NCBI GenBank assembly: GCA_017468085.1
Contig: JAFUJR010000015.1
Coordinates: forward strand, 144,618-208,617
From: Clostridia bacterium
Lineage (GTDB): Bacteria > Bacillota > Clostridia > Christensenellales > Borkfalkiaceae
DNA length: 64,000 bases
Reading direction: 5' to 3'
Shown: positions 32,997-42,154 of the stretch, one piece after another
Position numbering within the stretch: the stretch's first letter is position 1
How the letters are laid out: each line of letters begins with the position of its first letter
Notes under the pieces: model-generated
What the model was told of the DNA's origin: nothing
What the model saw: the letters and a program-made list of their open reading frames with translations, nothing else
The model's database searches: none
Position numbers and translations under genes: made by a program

Positions 32997-33827
32997 TCAG
33001 TTTTGACGGTACTCTTTAGGGGAAAGGTTTTTAAATGCCTTAAACGTTTTGATGAAATAGCTAAGGTCGTTAAAGCCGCAATCAAATGCGATTTGCGTTA
33101 CGGAAAGGTCGCTGCCGAGCAATTTTCTCGCCGCGCGCTCTATCCGATACGCCATCAAATAACTAATGGGGGTCGTGCCCGTCATATCTTTGAAAAACTT
33201 ACAAAAATACTTTTCGGAAAAGCCTGCCACCGCAGACATATCCTCTAAGGTAACGTTTTTGTCAAAATTTTCGCGGATATATTTTAACACCGTTTTCAGC
33301 TTGACTACTTTTTTCTCGTCGTGCATGGACGTGGGGGGCAGGTGCGAGATGAATTCCGATTTTTCCTGCATTTCCCCCAAAAGCGAGTGAAATAATCCGA
33401 TGACCTTAAAGGGGGAGCCGTCCTTTCCGATTTCGTCGAAAATGGCGTGAATGAGCGCAGCGGTATTTTTCGAGGTCGGGCGTTCGTGTAAAAAGCAGTT
33501 CCGCGTCAGCAAATCATCGATGAACGCGTCGCATTTTGCGTTCCCCGGCTTTAAGAAAGCGAGGTTGAATACGATGCACTCGTAACGGCAATCCTTTGGG
33601 GTTGCGCCGTGGACGGTTTCGCTGTTTACAATCGCTACGTCGCCGCTTTGCAAATTCAGCGTTCGGTTGTCTAAAGTCAAAGTCAACTCGCCGTCCAAAA
33701 CGCGGATAAGCTCGAGGTTTGTGTGCCAATGAAACGCCATTTCGTATTTAGGGTGTAAGGCGTCTACGCGGTACAGTTCAAAGGGAAAATCTTCTTCGCC
33801 GTGTTGTTTTAATTCGTTGAAAATCAT
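32997..33827 (-). CDS. AraC-family regulator, probably of fucI
   Basis: This 276-residue regulator has an N-terminal cupin-type sugar-sensing domain (FHWHTNLELIRVLDGELTLTLDNR, with a metal/ligand HxH) and a C-terminal double HTH (LEDMSAVAGFSEKYFCKFFKDMTGTTPISYLMAYRIERAARKLL, then SVTQIAFDCGFNDLSYFIKTFKAFKNLSPKEYRQ). ATG 33827 has a TAGGA site; the open frame continues upstream without matching the family. It is divergent from fucI with a 229-base gap, so it most likely activates fucI in response to L-fucose or a derivative. The oriented motif occurs antisense within it at 33335. Confidence 0.88.
   Translation of the reverse strand: MIFNELKQHGEEDFPFELYRVDALHPKYEMAFHWHTNLELIRVLDGELTLTLDNRTLNLQSGDVAIVNSETVHGATPKDCRYECIVFNLAFLKPGNAKCDAFIDDLLTRNCFLHERPTSKNTAALIHAIFDEIGKDGSPFKVIGLFHSLLGEMQEKSEFISHLPPTSMHDEKKVVKLKTVLKYIRENFDKNVTLEDMSAVAGFSEKYFCKFFKDMTGTTPISYLMAYRIERAARKLLGSDLSVTQIAFDCGFNDLSYFIKTFKAFKNLSPKEYRQN
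33335..33353 (+). repeat. Oriented 19-nt motif, antisense inside the AraC gene
   Basis: GGGGCAGGTGCGAGATGAA is on the plus strand although the gene is on the minus strand. Confidence 0.55.
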
Positions 33828-33877
33828 ATTTTTCCTATAAATGTGAAAATAATTATACTTTTTTCCCATTATATCAC

Positions 33878-33905
33878 TTGTAATGAAAAAAATCAAGTAT
33901 ATAAT
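33878..33905 (+). promoter_or_regulatory. Possible promoter of fucI
   Basis: TTGTAA (33878-33883) and TATAAT (33900-33905) are separated by 16 nt in the AraC-fucI gap. Confidence 0.5.
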
Positions 33906-34056
33906 TATATATAGAAAAGATTTTTACGATAGAGGCGAGCGTGCGGAAAGCGCATTTTAAGCGCGGTACGTATTGCGATGCAATCGAATAGGAAATTTTG
34001 GCTGACGCGGCGGCGTCGGTATGAAATAAATAAACCTTTTTGGAGGGAAAAATATT

Positions 34057-35895
34057 ATGGCAGAATGTAGATACATCGGCGGCTATCCCGTAATCGGTAT
34101 CCGCCCCATCGTTGACGGCAGAAGAGGGCCCATGCAACTTAGAGAAAGCCTGGAAGGACAGGTTATGGCAATGGCGAACGCCGCAAAGAAATTGTTTGAA
34201 GAAAACCTTTTCTATTCCAACGGCGACCCCGTCAAAGTCGTTATGGCGGACACGTCTATTGGCCGTGTACCCGAAGCGGCGGCTTGCGCGGAGAAATTTA
34301 AGAAAGAAGGGGTAGACATCACCCTTTCCGTTACCCCTTGCTGGTGCTACGGCAGTGAAACGATGGATATGGACCCCAACACGATCAAAGCGGTTTGGGG
34401 CTTTAACGGCACGGAACGTCCCGGCGCGGTTTATCTTGCGGCGGTTTTGGCGGGACACGCGCAAAAAGGTTTGCCTGCGTTCGGTATTTACGGGCATGAA
34501 GTGCAGGATAGAGATATGGTTACCACCATTCCCGACGACGTAAAGGAAAAGCTCCTTCGTTTCGGGCGCGCGGCGGTTGCGGTTGCGACGATGCGCGGCA
34601 AGTCTTACTTGCAAATCGGTTCGCAATGTATGGGTATTGCAGGCTCTATCATCGACCAAGACTTTATGGAAGCGTACCTCGGTATGCGCGTAGAATCGGT
34701 GGACGAAGTAGAAATTCTGCGCCGTATGGAAGAGGGGATTTACAACGAGGAAGAATATCAAAAAGCGCTTGCTTGGACGAAAGAACATTGCAAAATGGGC
34801 CGCGACGATAACCCCGAAAGCGTGGAATTCCTCGGCGAAACCCGTCGTATTAAGTTTACGGACGAAGAAAAGGAAAAGCAGTGGGAATTTACCGTTAAAA
34901 TGTACTGCATCATCAAGGATTTGATGGCGGGCAACAAGAATCTTCCCGACGGCTTCGAGGAAGAAAAGGTCGGACACAACGCCATCGCGGGCGGTTTCCA
35001 AGGTCAGCGTCAATGGACGGACCATTGGCCCAACTGCGACTATCCCGAAGCGCTTTTAAGCTCCTCGTTCGACTATCAAGGCGCAAGAGAGCCCTATACC
35101 TTGGCGACGGAAAACGACGTTTTGAACGGTTTGGGTATGTTGTTTATGCGCTTGCTTACGCACAGAGCGCAAATCTTTGCGGACGTCCGTACCTATTGGT
35201 CGGGCGAAGCAACCGAGCGCGTTACGGGCTATAAGCTCGAAGGCAAAGCAAAGGAATCCAACGGCATTATCCACCTTTTGAATTCGGGCGCGGCTTGTCT
35301 TGACGCTTGCGGTGAATGCAAGGACGAAAACGGCAACGCGGTGATGAAGAAGTGGTGGGAAGTTACCGACGAAGATATCAAGAAGATGACGGACGCTACC
35401 GTTTGGTGCGAAGCGGGCTTTGACAACTTCCGCGGCGGCGGGTTCTCCAGCCACTACACGACGAAAGCGGAAATGCCTTGTACGATGATCAGATTGAACC
35501 TTGTAAAAGGTCTTGGTCCCGTATTGCAAATCGCGGAAGGCTGGACGGTCAACCTGCCCGAAGAGGTTTCCGATACGCTTATGGAAAGAACCAATCCCAC
35601 TTGGCCCTGCACTTGGTTTGCTCCTCGTTGCGACGGCAAGGAAGGCAGTCCTTTCAAGACCGCTTACGAGGTTATGCAAAATTGGGGCGCAAACCACGGC
35701 GCTATCTCTTACGGCCATATCGGCGCAGACTTGATTACGATGTGTTCGATGCTCCGTATCCCCGTTTGTATGCATAACGTACCCGAGGACGACATTTACC
35801 GTCCCGCGGCTTGGAATGCGTTCGGTATGGACAAGGAAGGTCAGGATTACAGAGCTTGCGCAACGTACGGACCTTTGTATAAGAGCTATAAATAA
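34057..35895 (+). CDS. fucI: L-fucose isomerase
   Basis: This 612-residue protein is a full-length L-fucose isomerase, a Mn2+-dependent cytoplasmic enzyme converting L-fucose to L-fuculose. Typical segments are [17 protein letters not shown] at the start, [66 protein letters not shown] and the C-terminal [24 protein letters not shown]. No fuculokinase lies beside it. The next step may use the rhamnulokinase-like enzyme at 55075 or a kinase outside the window, and the class II aldolase at 59783 would complete the path. It stands alone between an AraC gene and a terminator. Confidence 0.95.
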   Translation: MAECRYIGGYPVIGIRPIVDGRRGPMQLRESLEGQVMAMANAAKKLFEENLFYSNGDPVKVVMADTSIGRVPEAAACAEKFKKEGVDITLSVTPCWCYGSETMDMDPNTIKAVWGFNGTERPGAVYLAAVLAGHAQKGLPAFGIYGHEVQDRDMVTTIPDDVKEKLLRFGRAAVAVATMRGKSYLQIGSQCMGIAGSIIDQDFMEAYLGMRVESVDEVEILRRMEEGIYNEEEYQKALAWTKEHCKMGRDDNPESVEFLGETRRIKFTDEEKEKQWEFTVKMYCIIKDLMAGNKNLPDGFEEEKVGHNAIAGGFQGQRQWTDHWPNCDYPEALLSSSFDYQGAREPYTLATENDVLNGLGMLFMRLLTHRAQIFADVRTYWSGEATERVTGYKLEGKAKESNGIIHLLNSGAACLDACGECKDENGNAVMKKWWEVTDEDIKKMTDATVWCEAGFDNFRGGGFSSHYTTKAEMPCTMIRLNLVKGLGPVLQIAEGWTVNLPEEVSDTLMERTNPTWPCTWFAPRCDGKEGSPFKTAYEVMQNWGANHGAISYGHIGADLITMCSMLRIPVCMHNVPEDDIYRPAAWNAFGMDKEGQDYRACATYGPLYKSYK

Positions 35896-35918
35896 TTTAT
35901 AAGTCGGATAGGTAAATG

Positions 35919-35953
35919 CGCCGCGCGGAAACTCGTTTTCGCGCGGCGTTTTC
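35919..35953 (+). terminator. Terminator of fucI
   Basis: CGCCGCGCGGAAA and TTTTCGCGCGGCG pair around CTCG, followed by TTTT. Confidence 0.85.
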
Positions 35954-36012
35954 CGTTTAAGATAAAGTACTTGCATTTTGCGCAGGGTTATTTTTTCACG
36001 TTGCAGAAATAC

Positions 36013-36041
36013 TTGCAAAATCTGTTTGCGCGTGGTATAAT
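36013..36041 (+). promoter_or_regulatory. Promoter of prmA
   Basis: TTGCAA (36013-36018) and TATAAT (36036-36041) with a 17-nt spacer. Confidence 0.75.
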
Positions 36042-36073
36042 AGCGGTGTGAGAGAAAGAAGGGGTAAGCGGCT

Positions 36074-37033
36074 ATGAAATACATTGAATTGACCATACAT
36101 ACCACCACGGAGGCGAGCGAGATTATTTCCGACGTTATGTGGGGCTACACGGAGTACGGCGTAAGCATTTGTGATCGTGCGGATATCATTGCGTTGCAGA
36201 CGGCGAAAGAAAGTACCTTTTGGGATTATATGGACGACGATTTAGAGGCGGATCTGGCGGCGGATAAGCCCTCTGACGTGCTGGTAAAGTGCTACGTTGC
36301 GGAGGACGTTGCGGGCGAGGTTTTGCCCTCTATTATGAAGGATATTTACGACGCCAAGGAACGGAGCGGCGGCTTTGTGCCTTTCGGTACGTTAGAGGAC
36401 ACCAAGCGGTTTGTCAACGGCGACGATTGGATCGACGTGTGGAAGAAGCATTTCCGTCCCATTCATTTGGGGACTATCGTCGTCGTGCCCGAGTGGATCG
36501 ATTACGCGCCTGCCCCCCACGAGCGGGTGGTTTTGCTCGATTCGAATATGGCGTTTGGCACGGGCGAGCACGAAACGACGTCGATGTGCGTGGAACTGAT
36601 GCAGGAATACATCACGCCCGAATCCGTATGTATTGACGTCGGGTGCGGAAGCGGTATTTTGGGCATTTCCGCTATTAAGCTCGGCGCGGCGAAGGCGTAT
36701 CTTACGGACATCGACCCTATCGCGGTGGAGAGTTCACTCCATAACAGCGAGCTGAACGGCGTTGCCGATAAAACGGTAGTGGCGCACTCCAACCTGCTGG
36801 AAAATACCGAGGTGCAAGGGGATATTATGATGGCGAACATCACGGGCGAGGTGTTAAAAATGCTTGCGCCCTCTATCCCGAAAAATCTCAAAAAGGACGG
36901 CGTTTTGATTTTGAGCGGTATTATCGAAAGCCGTTTGGAAATGGTAAAAGCGGCGTACGAGGCTGTGGGTATGCAGGTCGTGTTGGAACGGCGTAAAGGC
37001 GAGTGGTTTGCATTAGTATTAAAGCACGAATAA
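36074..37033 (+). CDS. prmA: Ribosomal protein L11 methyltransferase PrmA
   Basis: This 319-residue SAM-dependent enzyme trimethylates ribosomal protein L11. An N-terminal substrate domain with the typical WIDVWKKHFRPIHLG leads to MAFGTGEHETTSMC and the Rossmann motif CIDVGCGSGILGISAIKLGA, then DIDPIAVES and IMMANITGEVL. Length is normal. rsmE follows after about 100 bases, a very common order in Bacillota, usually downstream of dnaJ. Confidence 0.94.
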   Translation: MKYIELTIHTTTEASEIISDVMWGYTEYGVSICDRADIIALQTAKESTFWDYMDDDLEADLAADKPSDVLVKCYVAEDVAGEVLPSIMKDIYDAKERSGGFVPFGTLEDTKRFVNGDDWIDVWKKHFRPIHLGTIVVVPEWIDYAPAPHERVVLLDSNMAFGTGEHETTSMCVELMQEYITPESVCIDVGCGSGILGISAIKLGAAKAYLTDIDPIAVESSLHNSELNGVADKTVVAHSNLLENTEVQGDIMMANITGEVLKMLAPSIPKNLKKDGVLILSGIIESRLEMVKAAYEAVGMQVVLERRKGEWFALVLKHE

Positions 37034-37130
37034 AGCAAACGCGTATATACTTCGCATTTCCTCGTCGCGCTGTGGCAATGGAATATTATTTGCGGCGGTT
37101 TTTCCGTCAATTCACTTTATAAGAGGCTAC
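37028..37130 (+). repeat. Stop-codon-adjacent repeat after prmA
   Basis: After the prmA stop the sequence AATAAAGCAAACGCGTATATAC, then GTCGCGCTGTGGCAATGG, matches the element after the BMC alcohol dehydrogenase (63281 onward). The right end contains ACTTTATAAG. Confidence 0.45.
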
Positions 37131-37131
37131 C

Positions 37132-37851
37132 ATGTCTGCGTTGAAAAGATTTTTTGTGGAAAAAATTGAACAAGTAACCGAGCTGTGCGGGGAGGAATTC
37201 GAACACGCGAAAAACGTGCTCCGTATCGGCGTGGGCGCGGAGGTCGTTTTGCTTGATAACAGCGGTAAGGAATATACTGCCGTGGTGGCGCAGGTGGAAA
37301 AAAAGCGTATGCTTTTGAACGTCGTGCGCGAGGAAGCGGGCGCGCGCGAGGCGGACGCGGACGTCTGTCTTTTGTTCGGTTATTTAAAAAATGCGGATAA
37401 AAACGAGTTTATCGTGCAAAAAGCGGTGGAGCTCGGCGTGAAAAAAATCGGGGTGTTTAGCTCGGAATTTTCTTCCGCGTATATGAACGCGAATAAGCTG
37501 GAGCGTTTAAATAAAGTATCCAAAGAGGCGGCGAAGCAATGCTTGCGCTCGGTTGCGCCCGAGGTCGTGTATTTCGACGGCTTGGAAAACGCGCTTGCGT
37601 GGGCGAAGGATTATCAAAACAAGCTGTTCGCCTGCGAATTTGCGACGGAAAGTAAATGCGACGTAGGCGCGCTTTGCGGTTCGACGGCAATCGTCATCGG
37701 CAGCGAGGGCGGATTTTCACGCGCGGAGGAGGAGTTGGCAAGCTCGCTCGGATATGCGTCCGTAACCCTCGGCAAACGCATTTTGCGCGCGGAAACGGCG
37801 GCGGTGGCGTTGGCTTCGGTGGTGATGTTTGCCTTAGGAGAATTAAAATAA
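37132..37851 (+). CDS. rsmE: 16S rRNA m3U1498 methyltransferase RsmE
   Basis: This 239-residue SPOUT-class enzyme methylates U1498 of 16S rRNA. The N-terminal PUA-like part begins LKRFFVEKI...HAKNVLRIGVGAEVVLLDNSGKEY. The trefoil-knot motifs EAAKQCLRSVAPEV, AIVIGSEGGFSRAEEELA and VTLGKRILRAETAAVALASVV form the SAM-binding knot. It follows prmA, as is usual. Confidence 0.94.
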   Translation: MSALKRFFVEKIEQVTELCGEEFEHAKNVLRIGVGAEVVLLDNSGKEYTAVVAQVEKKRMLLNVVREEAGAREADADVCLLFGYLKNADKNEFIVQKAVELGVKKIGVFSSEFSSAYMNANKLERLNKVSKEAAKQCLRSVAPEVVYFDGLENALAWAKDYQNKLFACEFATESKCDVGALCGSTAIVIGSEGGFSRAEEELASSLGYASVTLGKRILRAETAAVALASVVMFALGELK

Positions 37852-37973
37852 AGAATACGTTGCGTGATACGGCGTTACGCCACGTTTTTCTTGCTCGCGT
37901 ACGGTAAGTACGCTCCCGTCGAAAAGCCTTGCGCGCCTTGTCTGACGCACGTCTTGCTTTATTTTCGGGGGCT
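37849..37973 (+). repeat. Palindromic element after rsmE
   Basis: The ends AAAATAAAGAATACGTTGCGTG (starting at the rsmE stop) and ACGCACGTCTTGCTTTATTTT are inverted copies. The middle shares ACGCTCCCGTCG and GCGCCTTGTCT with the element at 26834-27156. No gene is present. Confidence 0.6.
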
Positions 37974-37995
37974 TGAGGAAGGAAGGAGAATTAAA

Positions 37996-39258
37996 ATGAA
38001 AGCGGTGGTTTTTACGCTTGGTTGTAAGGTCAACGACGTGGAGAGCGGCTCGATCATTCGCGGCTTAGAGGAGCTGGGATACGAGGTTTCGCGTGAAATT
38101 GAATATGCGGATTTGTACGTCGTCAATACCTGCGCGGTTACGGCGGAGGCGGAGCGCAAAAGCCGTCAGACGGTGCGCAAGCTGGTCAAATGCAATCCCC
38201 AAGCAAAACTTATCGTTTGCGGGTGCGCGACGGAGAAAGACCCTGCCTCGTTTTTAGAAAACGGGCATACCGTGTACGCGTTGACGGGCGCACAACGTAA
38301 AAATAAGGTGCTGGAAATCGTGCAAGGCGGCATGAGGGAAGAGCCGCTTGGCGCGATGATCGAAACGGAGAAAAACTACGAAGAAATGCGCTTGCCTAAG
38401 TGTTTAAAAACGCGCAATTTCGTCAAAATTCAGGACGGCTGCAATCGGTTTTGCTCCTATTGCATCATTCCTTACCTGCGTGGGCGCAGCCGTTCGCGCA
38501 GCTTAGAGAGCGCGGCAAGCGAGATTTTGCAAAGCACCGCGCAGGAAACGGTGGTTACCGGAATAGATATCTCCGAATATAAGGACGAAAGCGGACGCGA
38601 CCTTGCCGACTTGATGCTTGCCGTTAAGGACGCAAACACCCGTATTCGGTTGGGGTCTATCGAGGTCAGTTTGATTACGGAGCGGTTTTTATCCGCCCTT
38701 AAAAAGGTGAAAAGGTTTGCGCCGCAATTCCATTTGTCGCTGCAAAGCGGCTCGGACGCCGTTTTAAAAAGTATGAACCGCAAATATACGCGCGCGGAAT
38801 ATTTGGAAAAATGCCAAATGATTTACGAGGCGTTTCCAAACGCTGCCATCACAACGGATATTATCGTCGGTTTTCCGACGGAAACGGAAGCGGATTTCGA
38901 GCAATCTCTCCGTATCATAGAAGAGGCGGGGTTTTCGCAGATACACGCCTTTCCCTATTCGCCGCGCGAGGGTACGAACGCGTATAAAAAATACAAGGAA
39001 TTGCCCGCGGCGGTGAAAAAAGAGCGGGTGGAGCGCATTTTAAAAAAAGGCGCGGAACAAAAACGGATATACTTGCAAAAGTTTATCGGCGCGGAGCTTG
39101 AAATCGTGCCCGAACATTGTATCGACGGGTTTACGGAGGGGTATTCCGAAAATTATATTCGCTTGTACGTAGAGGGCGAAATCGGGAAAGAGCCCACCCA
39201 TGTACGCGTTGAAAGTATATTCAAAGACGGATTAAAGGCTGTTTTAGCCAACAAATAA
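37996..39258 (+). CDS. mtaB: tRNA t6A37 methylthiotransferase MtaB
   Basis: This 420-residue radical-SAM methylthiotransferase converts t6A37 to ms2t6A37 in tRNA. The N-terminal UPF0004 domain has FTLGCKVND, VVNTCAVTAEAERKSRQTVRK and VCGCATE with its three cluster cysteines. The radical-SAM domain has FCSYCIIPYLRGRSRSR, and a C-terminal TRAM domain closes the protein. The usual family motif is CKVNQYES; here it reads CKVNDVES. AAGGAGG precedes ATG 37996. Its substrate modification is made by the TsaE/TsaB system encoded earlier in the window. Confidence 0.93.
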   Translation: MKAVVFTLGCKVNDVESGSIIRGLEELGYEVSREIEYADLYVVNTCAVTAEAERKSRQTVRKLVKCNPQAKLIVCGCATEKDPASFLENGHTVYALTGAQRKNKVLEIVQGGMREEPLGAMIETEKNYEEMRLPKCLKTRNFVKIQDGCNRFCSYCIIPYLRGRSRSRSLESAASEILQSTAQETVVTGIDISEYKDESGRDLADLMLAVKDANTRIRLGSIEVSLITERFLSALKKVKRFAPQFHLSLQSGSDAVLKSMNRKYTRAEYLEKCQMIYEAFPNAAITTDIIVGFPTETEADFEQSLRIIEEAGFSQIHAFPYSPREGTNAYKKYKELPAAVKKERVERILKKGAEQKRIYLQKFIGAELEIVPEHCIDGFTEGYSENYIRLYVEGEIGKEPTHVRVESIFKDGLKAVLANK

Positions 39259-39273
39259 AGGTAGGTTAACGGT

Positions 39274-39609
39274 ATGGAAAATTGTATCTTTTGTAAAATC
39301 GTAGCAGGGGAAATTCCCTCGCCCAGACTGTACGAGGATGAGAAAATGATCGTCATTCGCGACATTCAGCCCAAGGCAAAGCTGCACTATCTCTGCATTC
39401 CCAAAAACCATTTTGCCTTGCTTTCGGAAATGGACGGCGAAAAAGCGGAAATCGTCAAGCATTGTTTCCAAGTTATCCCCACCCTCGAAAAAGCGTTGGG
39501 GCTGGAGGGCGGCTATCGCGTGATCGTCAACCAAGGCGAAAACGGCGGACAGACGGTGCGCCACCTGCATATTCATCTGCTTGGCGGCGAAAAGCTCGGC
39601 GATTTTTAA
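39274..39609 (+). CDS. HIT-family nucleotide hydrolase (HinT-like)
   Basis: This 111-residue protein shows the start CIFCKIVAGEIPSP with a zinc-type CxxC, and the histidine triad HLHIHLLGG. HinT-type enzymes hydrolyse adenosine 5'-phosphoramidates and related aminoacyl-AMP compounds. It starts 15 bases after mtaB, and the pair ends at a strong terminator. Confidence 0.92.
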   Translation: MENCIFCKIVAGEIPSPRLYEDEKMIVIRDIQPKAKLHYLCIPKNHFALLSEMDGEKAEIVKHCFQVIPTLEKALGLEGGYRVIVNQGENGGQTVRHLHIHLLGGEKLGDF

Positions 39610-39657
39610 GCGAGCGGTTGTACGTACAACTTATAGGCGTAATTGCCGACTATCGAT

Positions 39658-39693
39658 AAAAAAGAACCGATGAGAAAATCATCGGTTCTTTTT
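39658..39693 (+). terminator. Terminator of the prmA-HIT operon
   Basis: AAAAAAGAACCGATGA and TCATCGGTTCTTTTTT pair around GAAAA. Confidence 0.92.
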
Positions 39694-39766
39694 TGCGAAA
39701 ATTCGTTATAATTGGATTTGCAAATGGATTTAAGACGTTGAATTATGCAAGTGATAAAAAGGGTAA

Positions 39767-39800
39767 AATAAAAAACAGCCGCCGTGAGATTCACGGCGGT
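39767..39800 (-). terminator. Terminator of trmO
   Basis: On the minus strand ACCGCCGTGA and TCACGGCGGC pair and are followed by TGTTTTTTAT; the right-hand arm overlaps the stop codon. Confidence 0.8.
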
Positions 39801-40510
39801 GATTTGTATGTGCGCGATAAAAGATTATCAGTACGAACTTCCGAAACGGTCAATACGCCGTTTTGAACGGTGAATTTGATTTCGTATTCCCCAAAACGCA
39901 TACCGTAAACGCGCGCGGGGTCGTCTTGGTAAGAGGGACGGGGGTCGTCCGCAAGGCATTCCGTTAAGCCTTGGCGTTTATTTTCCACAATCAAAGAAAG
40001 CAACCGCTCGGGAAAATCGACTTGCAGTTTGTCGTGCTCGTGCTCGCTCGCGTAGCCCCCCTTAGCGTCCGCAATGCAATCGGCAAAGGGGAGATAGGGC
40101 TTGATATCCAGCACGGGCGTGCCGTCGAGTAAATCCGCGCCCGAAACGATGAGCACGAGCCCCTCGTTTTTCCGTTCTTCCACGCGCAAAAGTTTCACAC
40201 ACGAAAGCCCGATGGGATTGGGACGGAAGGGGGAACGGCTTGCAAAAACGCCTACGCGCGTGTTGCCGCCAAGCCGAGGCGGACGGACGGTGGGCGAAAA
40301 TTCCTCGCGGTGCGCTTTGGAAAAATCGAAAATCAACCACAAATGGGAAAATTCCTCGATGCCGCGCAGGGCGTCGGGACAGCGGTATTCTTCGGCGAAG
40401 ACGATTTCAGCGGTGAGCGAGGGGGCTCTGCCGCTTTGGCGGGGAATGCCGAATTTTTCTTTGAAGTCGGTGCGGATATACGCAACGGGTTTTACGGTAA
40501 ATTCGTTCAT
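39791..40510 (-). CDS. trmO: tRNA t6A37 N6-methyltransferase TrmO
   Basis: This 239-residue TrmO/YaeB (TsaA-like) protein has the SAM-binding beta-barrel domain: VAYIRTDFKEKFGIPRQSG, EFSHLWLIFDF, GVFASRSPFRPNPIGLS and LDIKPYLPFADC. A C-terminal domain contains RVYGMRF. It adds a methyl group to t6A37 of a threonine tRNA. With mtaB 0.5 kb away and tsaE/tsaB elsewhere in the window, four genes act on the same tRNA base. Confidence 0.92.
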   Translation of the reverse strand: MNEFTVKPVAYIRTDFKEKFGIPRQSGRAPSLTAEIVFAEEYRCPDALRGIEEFSHLWLIFDFSKAHREEFSPTVRPPRLGGNTRVGVFASRSPFRPNPIGLSCVKLLRVEERKNEGLVLIVSGADLLDGTPVLDIKPYLPFADCIADAKGGYASEHEHDKLQVDFPERLLSLIVENKRQGLTECLADDPRPSYQDDPARVYGMRFGEYEIKFTVQNGVLTVSEVRTDNLLSRTYKSPP

Positions 40511-40560
40511 GGTAGTTTTATTATAAGGCTTTTAGTATATTTTGTCAAGACGGTAAAAAA

Positions 40561-40606
40561 TAAGCCGCTCTGCGGCGCGTAAATCGCGTAGCGGAGCGGC
40601 GTTCCG
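40561..40606 (-). terminator. Terminator of the permease gene
   Basis: On the minus strand, GGAACGCCGCTCCGC and GCAGAGCGGC form the outer stem of a large hairpin followed by TTATTTTTTAC. Confidence 0.7.
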
Positions 40607-40610
40607 TTTT

Positions 40611-41792
40611 TTACAAAAATAATAGAAAAAGGGTACATGCACCGAGCAAAATCAAGAGGAAAGCGAAGTTAAACGCCGAGAATAATAAGAGGTATTTTTT
40701 TGCGCCGCCTTTCTCGTGCGAGAGATATTCGCGGAAGGTGATAAGGCTTGCGAGCGAGGAGATGAGCGTGCCTACGCCCCCGATATTTACGCCGAGGAGG
40801 AGGGGCTTCCAGCTCTCGGTAAATTGCGAAAGCAAAATTGCCGAGGGTACGTTGCTTATCGCTTGGCAAGAAAGGGTGGAAACGAGAAGGGCGTTTTTGT
40901 TCATTAAGTAGCCGAACGCCTTTTCGATAACGGAAATTCGGGACATATTGCCCGAAAAAATAAAGAATGCGACGAAGGTGAGAAGCAGTCCGTAATCTAC
41001 CTGCGCAAGTGCTTTTCTGTCGAGGAATATGAGGGCGACGGGGATAACGATAAGCCCTATCCAAAAGGGTATCACGCGAAAGACGATAACGATGGAAAGG
41101 GCGAACAAAACGCCGTAAATTATCGTGCGCCAAGCGGGCAAAACGATTTTTTCTTCCGTGATTTCCAAACTTTCTTTTTTGACGAAGATAAAGCAACAAA
41201 GGGTGATAAGCGCAACCGAGAGGACAAACGGGGGAAGCATTGTCCACATAAATTCGCCTGTCGGGATATGGAATTTTGTGTATAAATATAAATTTTGCGG
41301 ATTGCCGAACGGGGTGAGCATACCGCCGAGGTTCGCCGCGATATTCTGCATAATAAAGGTGAACGCCATATATTTTTTCTTGCCCGTCGAGGACAAGACG
41401 AAATAGCCAAGGGGAAGGAAGGTGAGAAGCGCCATGTCGTTTGCAATCAGCATCGAGCCGATAAAGGTAATATATGCAAGCGCAAGTACAGAGGCGCGTG
41501 TGTTTTTAAAAATCTTAACGATTTTTTGCGCCAAAAAGAAAAAAAAGCGGATATTTTTCAGCGCGCAGACGACGGCAAGCACACAGAAAAGGCAGGTGAG
41601 CGTTTTCCAATCGAAATAATCGAGGTAGGTCGCGTCGGGCGGCACGATGATTGCCGTAATCGCCGCGGCTAAAACGGCGATAAGAAGCACGGCGTTCTTT
41701 TTAATAAAAGGCAGAACGTGCTCGCGTAAGATTTCGCGGAAATGCAATTTTGCGTGATGTGCGCGGTGGCGCGGCGTATGTTTTGCGTGCAT
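40611..41792 (-). CDS. ArsB/NhaD-superfamily (SLC13-like) anion permease
   Basis: This 393-residue transporter has about eleven hydrophobic segments after a His-rich, basic N-terminus (MHAKHTPRHRAHHAKLHF). It contains the superfamily signatures LIANDMALLTFLPLG and ANLGGMLTPFGNPQNLYLY, and a repeat-like second half with SNVPSAILLSQFTESWKPLLLGVNIGGVGTLISS. These two Asn-Pro-containing re-entrant motifs are typical of ion-transporter proteins handling citrate, arsenite, tungstate or Na+. The substrate cannot be decided, and no metabolic neighbour helps. It is a single-gene unit with its own terminator. Confidence 0.82.
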   Translation of the reverse strand: MHAKHTPRHRAHHAKLHFREILREHVLPFIKKNAVLLIAVLAAAITAIIVPPDATYLDYFDWKTLTCLFCVLAVVCALKNIRFFFFLAQKIVKIFKNTRASVLALAYITFIGSMLIANDMALLTFLPLGYFVLSSTGKKKYMAFTFIMQNIAANLGGMLTPFGNPQNLYLYTKFHIPTGEFMWTMLPPFVLSVALITLCCFIFVKKESLEITEEKIVLPAWRTIIYGVLFALSIVIVFRVIPFWIGLIVIPVALIFLDRKALAQVDYGLLLTFVAFFIFSGNMSRISVIEKAFGYLMNKNALLVSTLSCQAISNVPSAILLSQFTESWKPLLLGVNIGGVGTLISSLASLITFREYLSHEKGGAKKYLLLFSAFNFAFLLILLGACTLFLLFL

Positions 41793-41887
41793 GGCGTATA
41801 TATTCCTTCGTTTTTCTCAAACGGGAATTATTATAATACTTTTTTGGTAAAAAAGCTATTATTTTTTCAAGCCTTTACAAAATATTT

Positions 41888-41915
41888 TGACATTTTTTTA
41901 AGTATTTAATATACT
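41888..41915 (+). promoter_or_regulatory. Promoter of DUF1653-GH31
   Basis: TTGACA (41888-41893) and TATACT (41910-41915) are 16 nt apart; the palindrome AAGTATTTAATATACTT overlaps the -10. Confidence 0.7.
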
Positions 41916-41935
41916 TAAAGTACGGAGGTGGAAAT

Positions 41936-42148
41936 ATGCGAATTCGTTTGGGGAAATATCGGCACTTTAAGGGTAAGGAATACGAGGTCATTGGGGTGGC
42001 GAAGCACTCGGAAACCTTGGAAGAAATGGTGGTATACCGCGCTTTGTACGGCGAGGGCGGACTTTGGACGCGCCCTGCTTGCATGTGGAACGAAGAAGTG
42101 GAAAAGGACGGAAAAAGGTATAAAAGATTTACGTTTATCGAAGAATAA
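41936..42148 (+). CDS. DUF1653 protein
   Basis: This 70-residue protein is a complete DUF1653 domain (GKYRHFKGKEYEVIGVAKHSETLEEMVVYRALYGEGGLWTRPACMWNEEV). The domain is a small beta-barrel of unknown function found alone in many bacteria. GGAGG precedes the ATG, and the GH31 gene starts seven bases after its stop, so they are co-transcribed. Confidence 0.88.
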   Translation: MRIRLGKYRHFKGKEYEVIGVAKHSETLEEMVVYRALYGEGGLWTRPACMWNEEVEKDGKRYKRFTFIEE

Positions 42149-42154
42149 TAGCGT

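Noticed and set aside
33874-36108. Long minus-strand open frames opposite fucI (383 and 350 codons)
   Set aside because: They run through the start and end of fucI on the opposite strand, have no ribosome sites and no recognisable domains.
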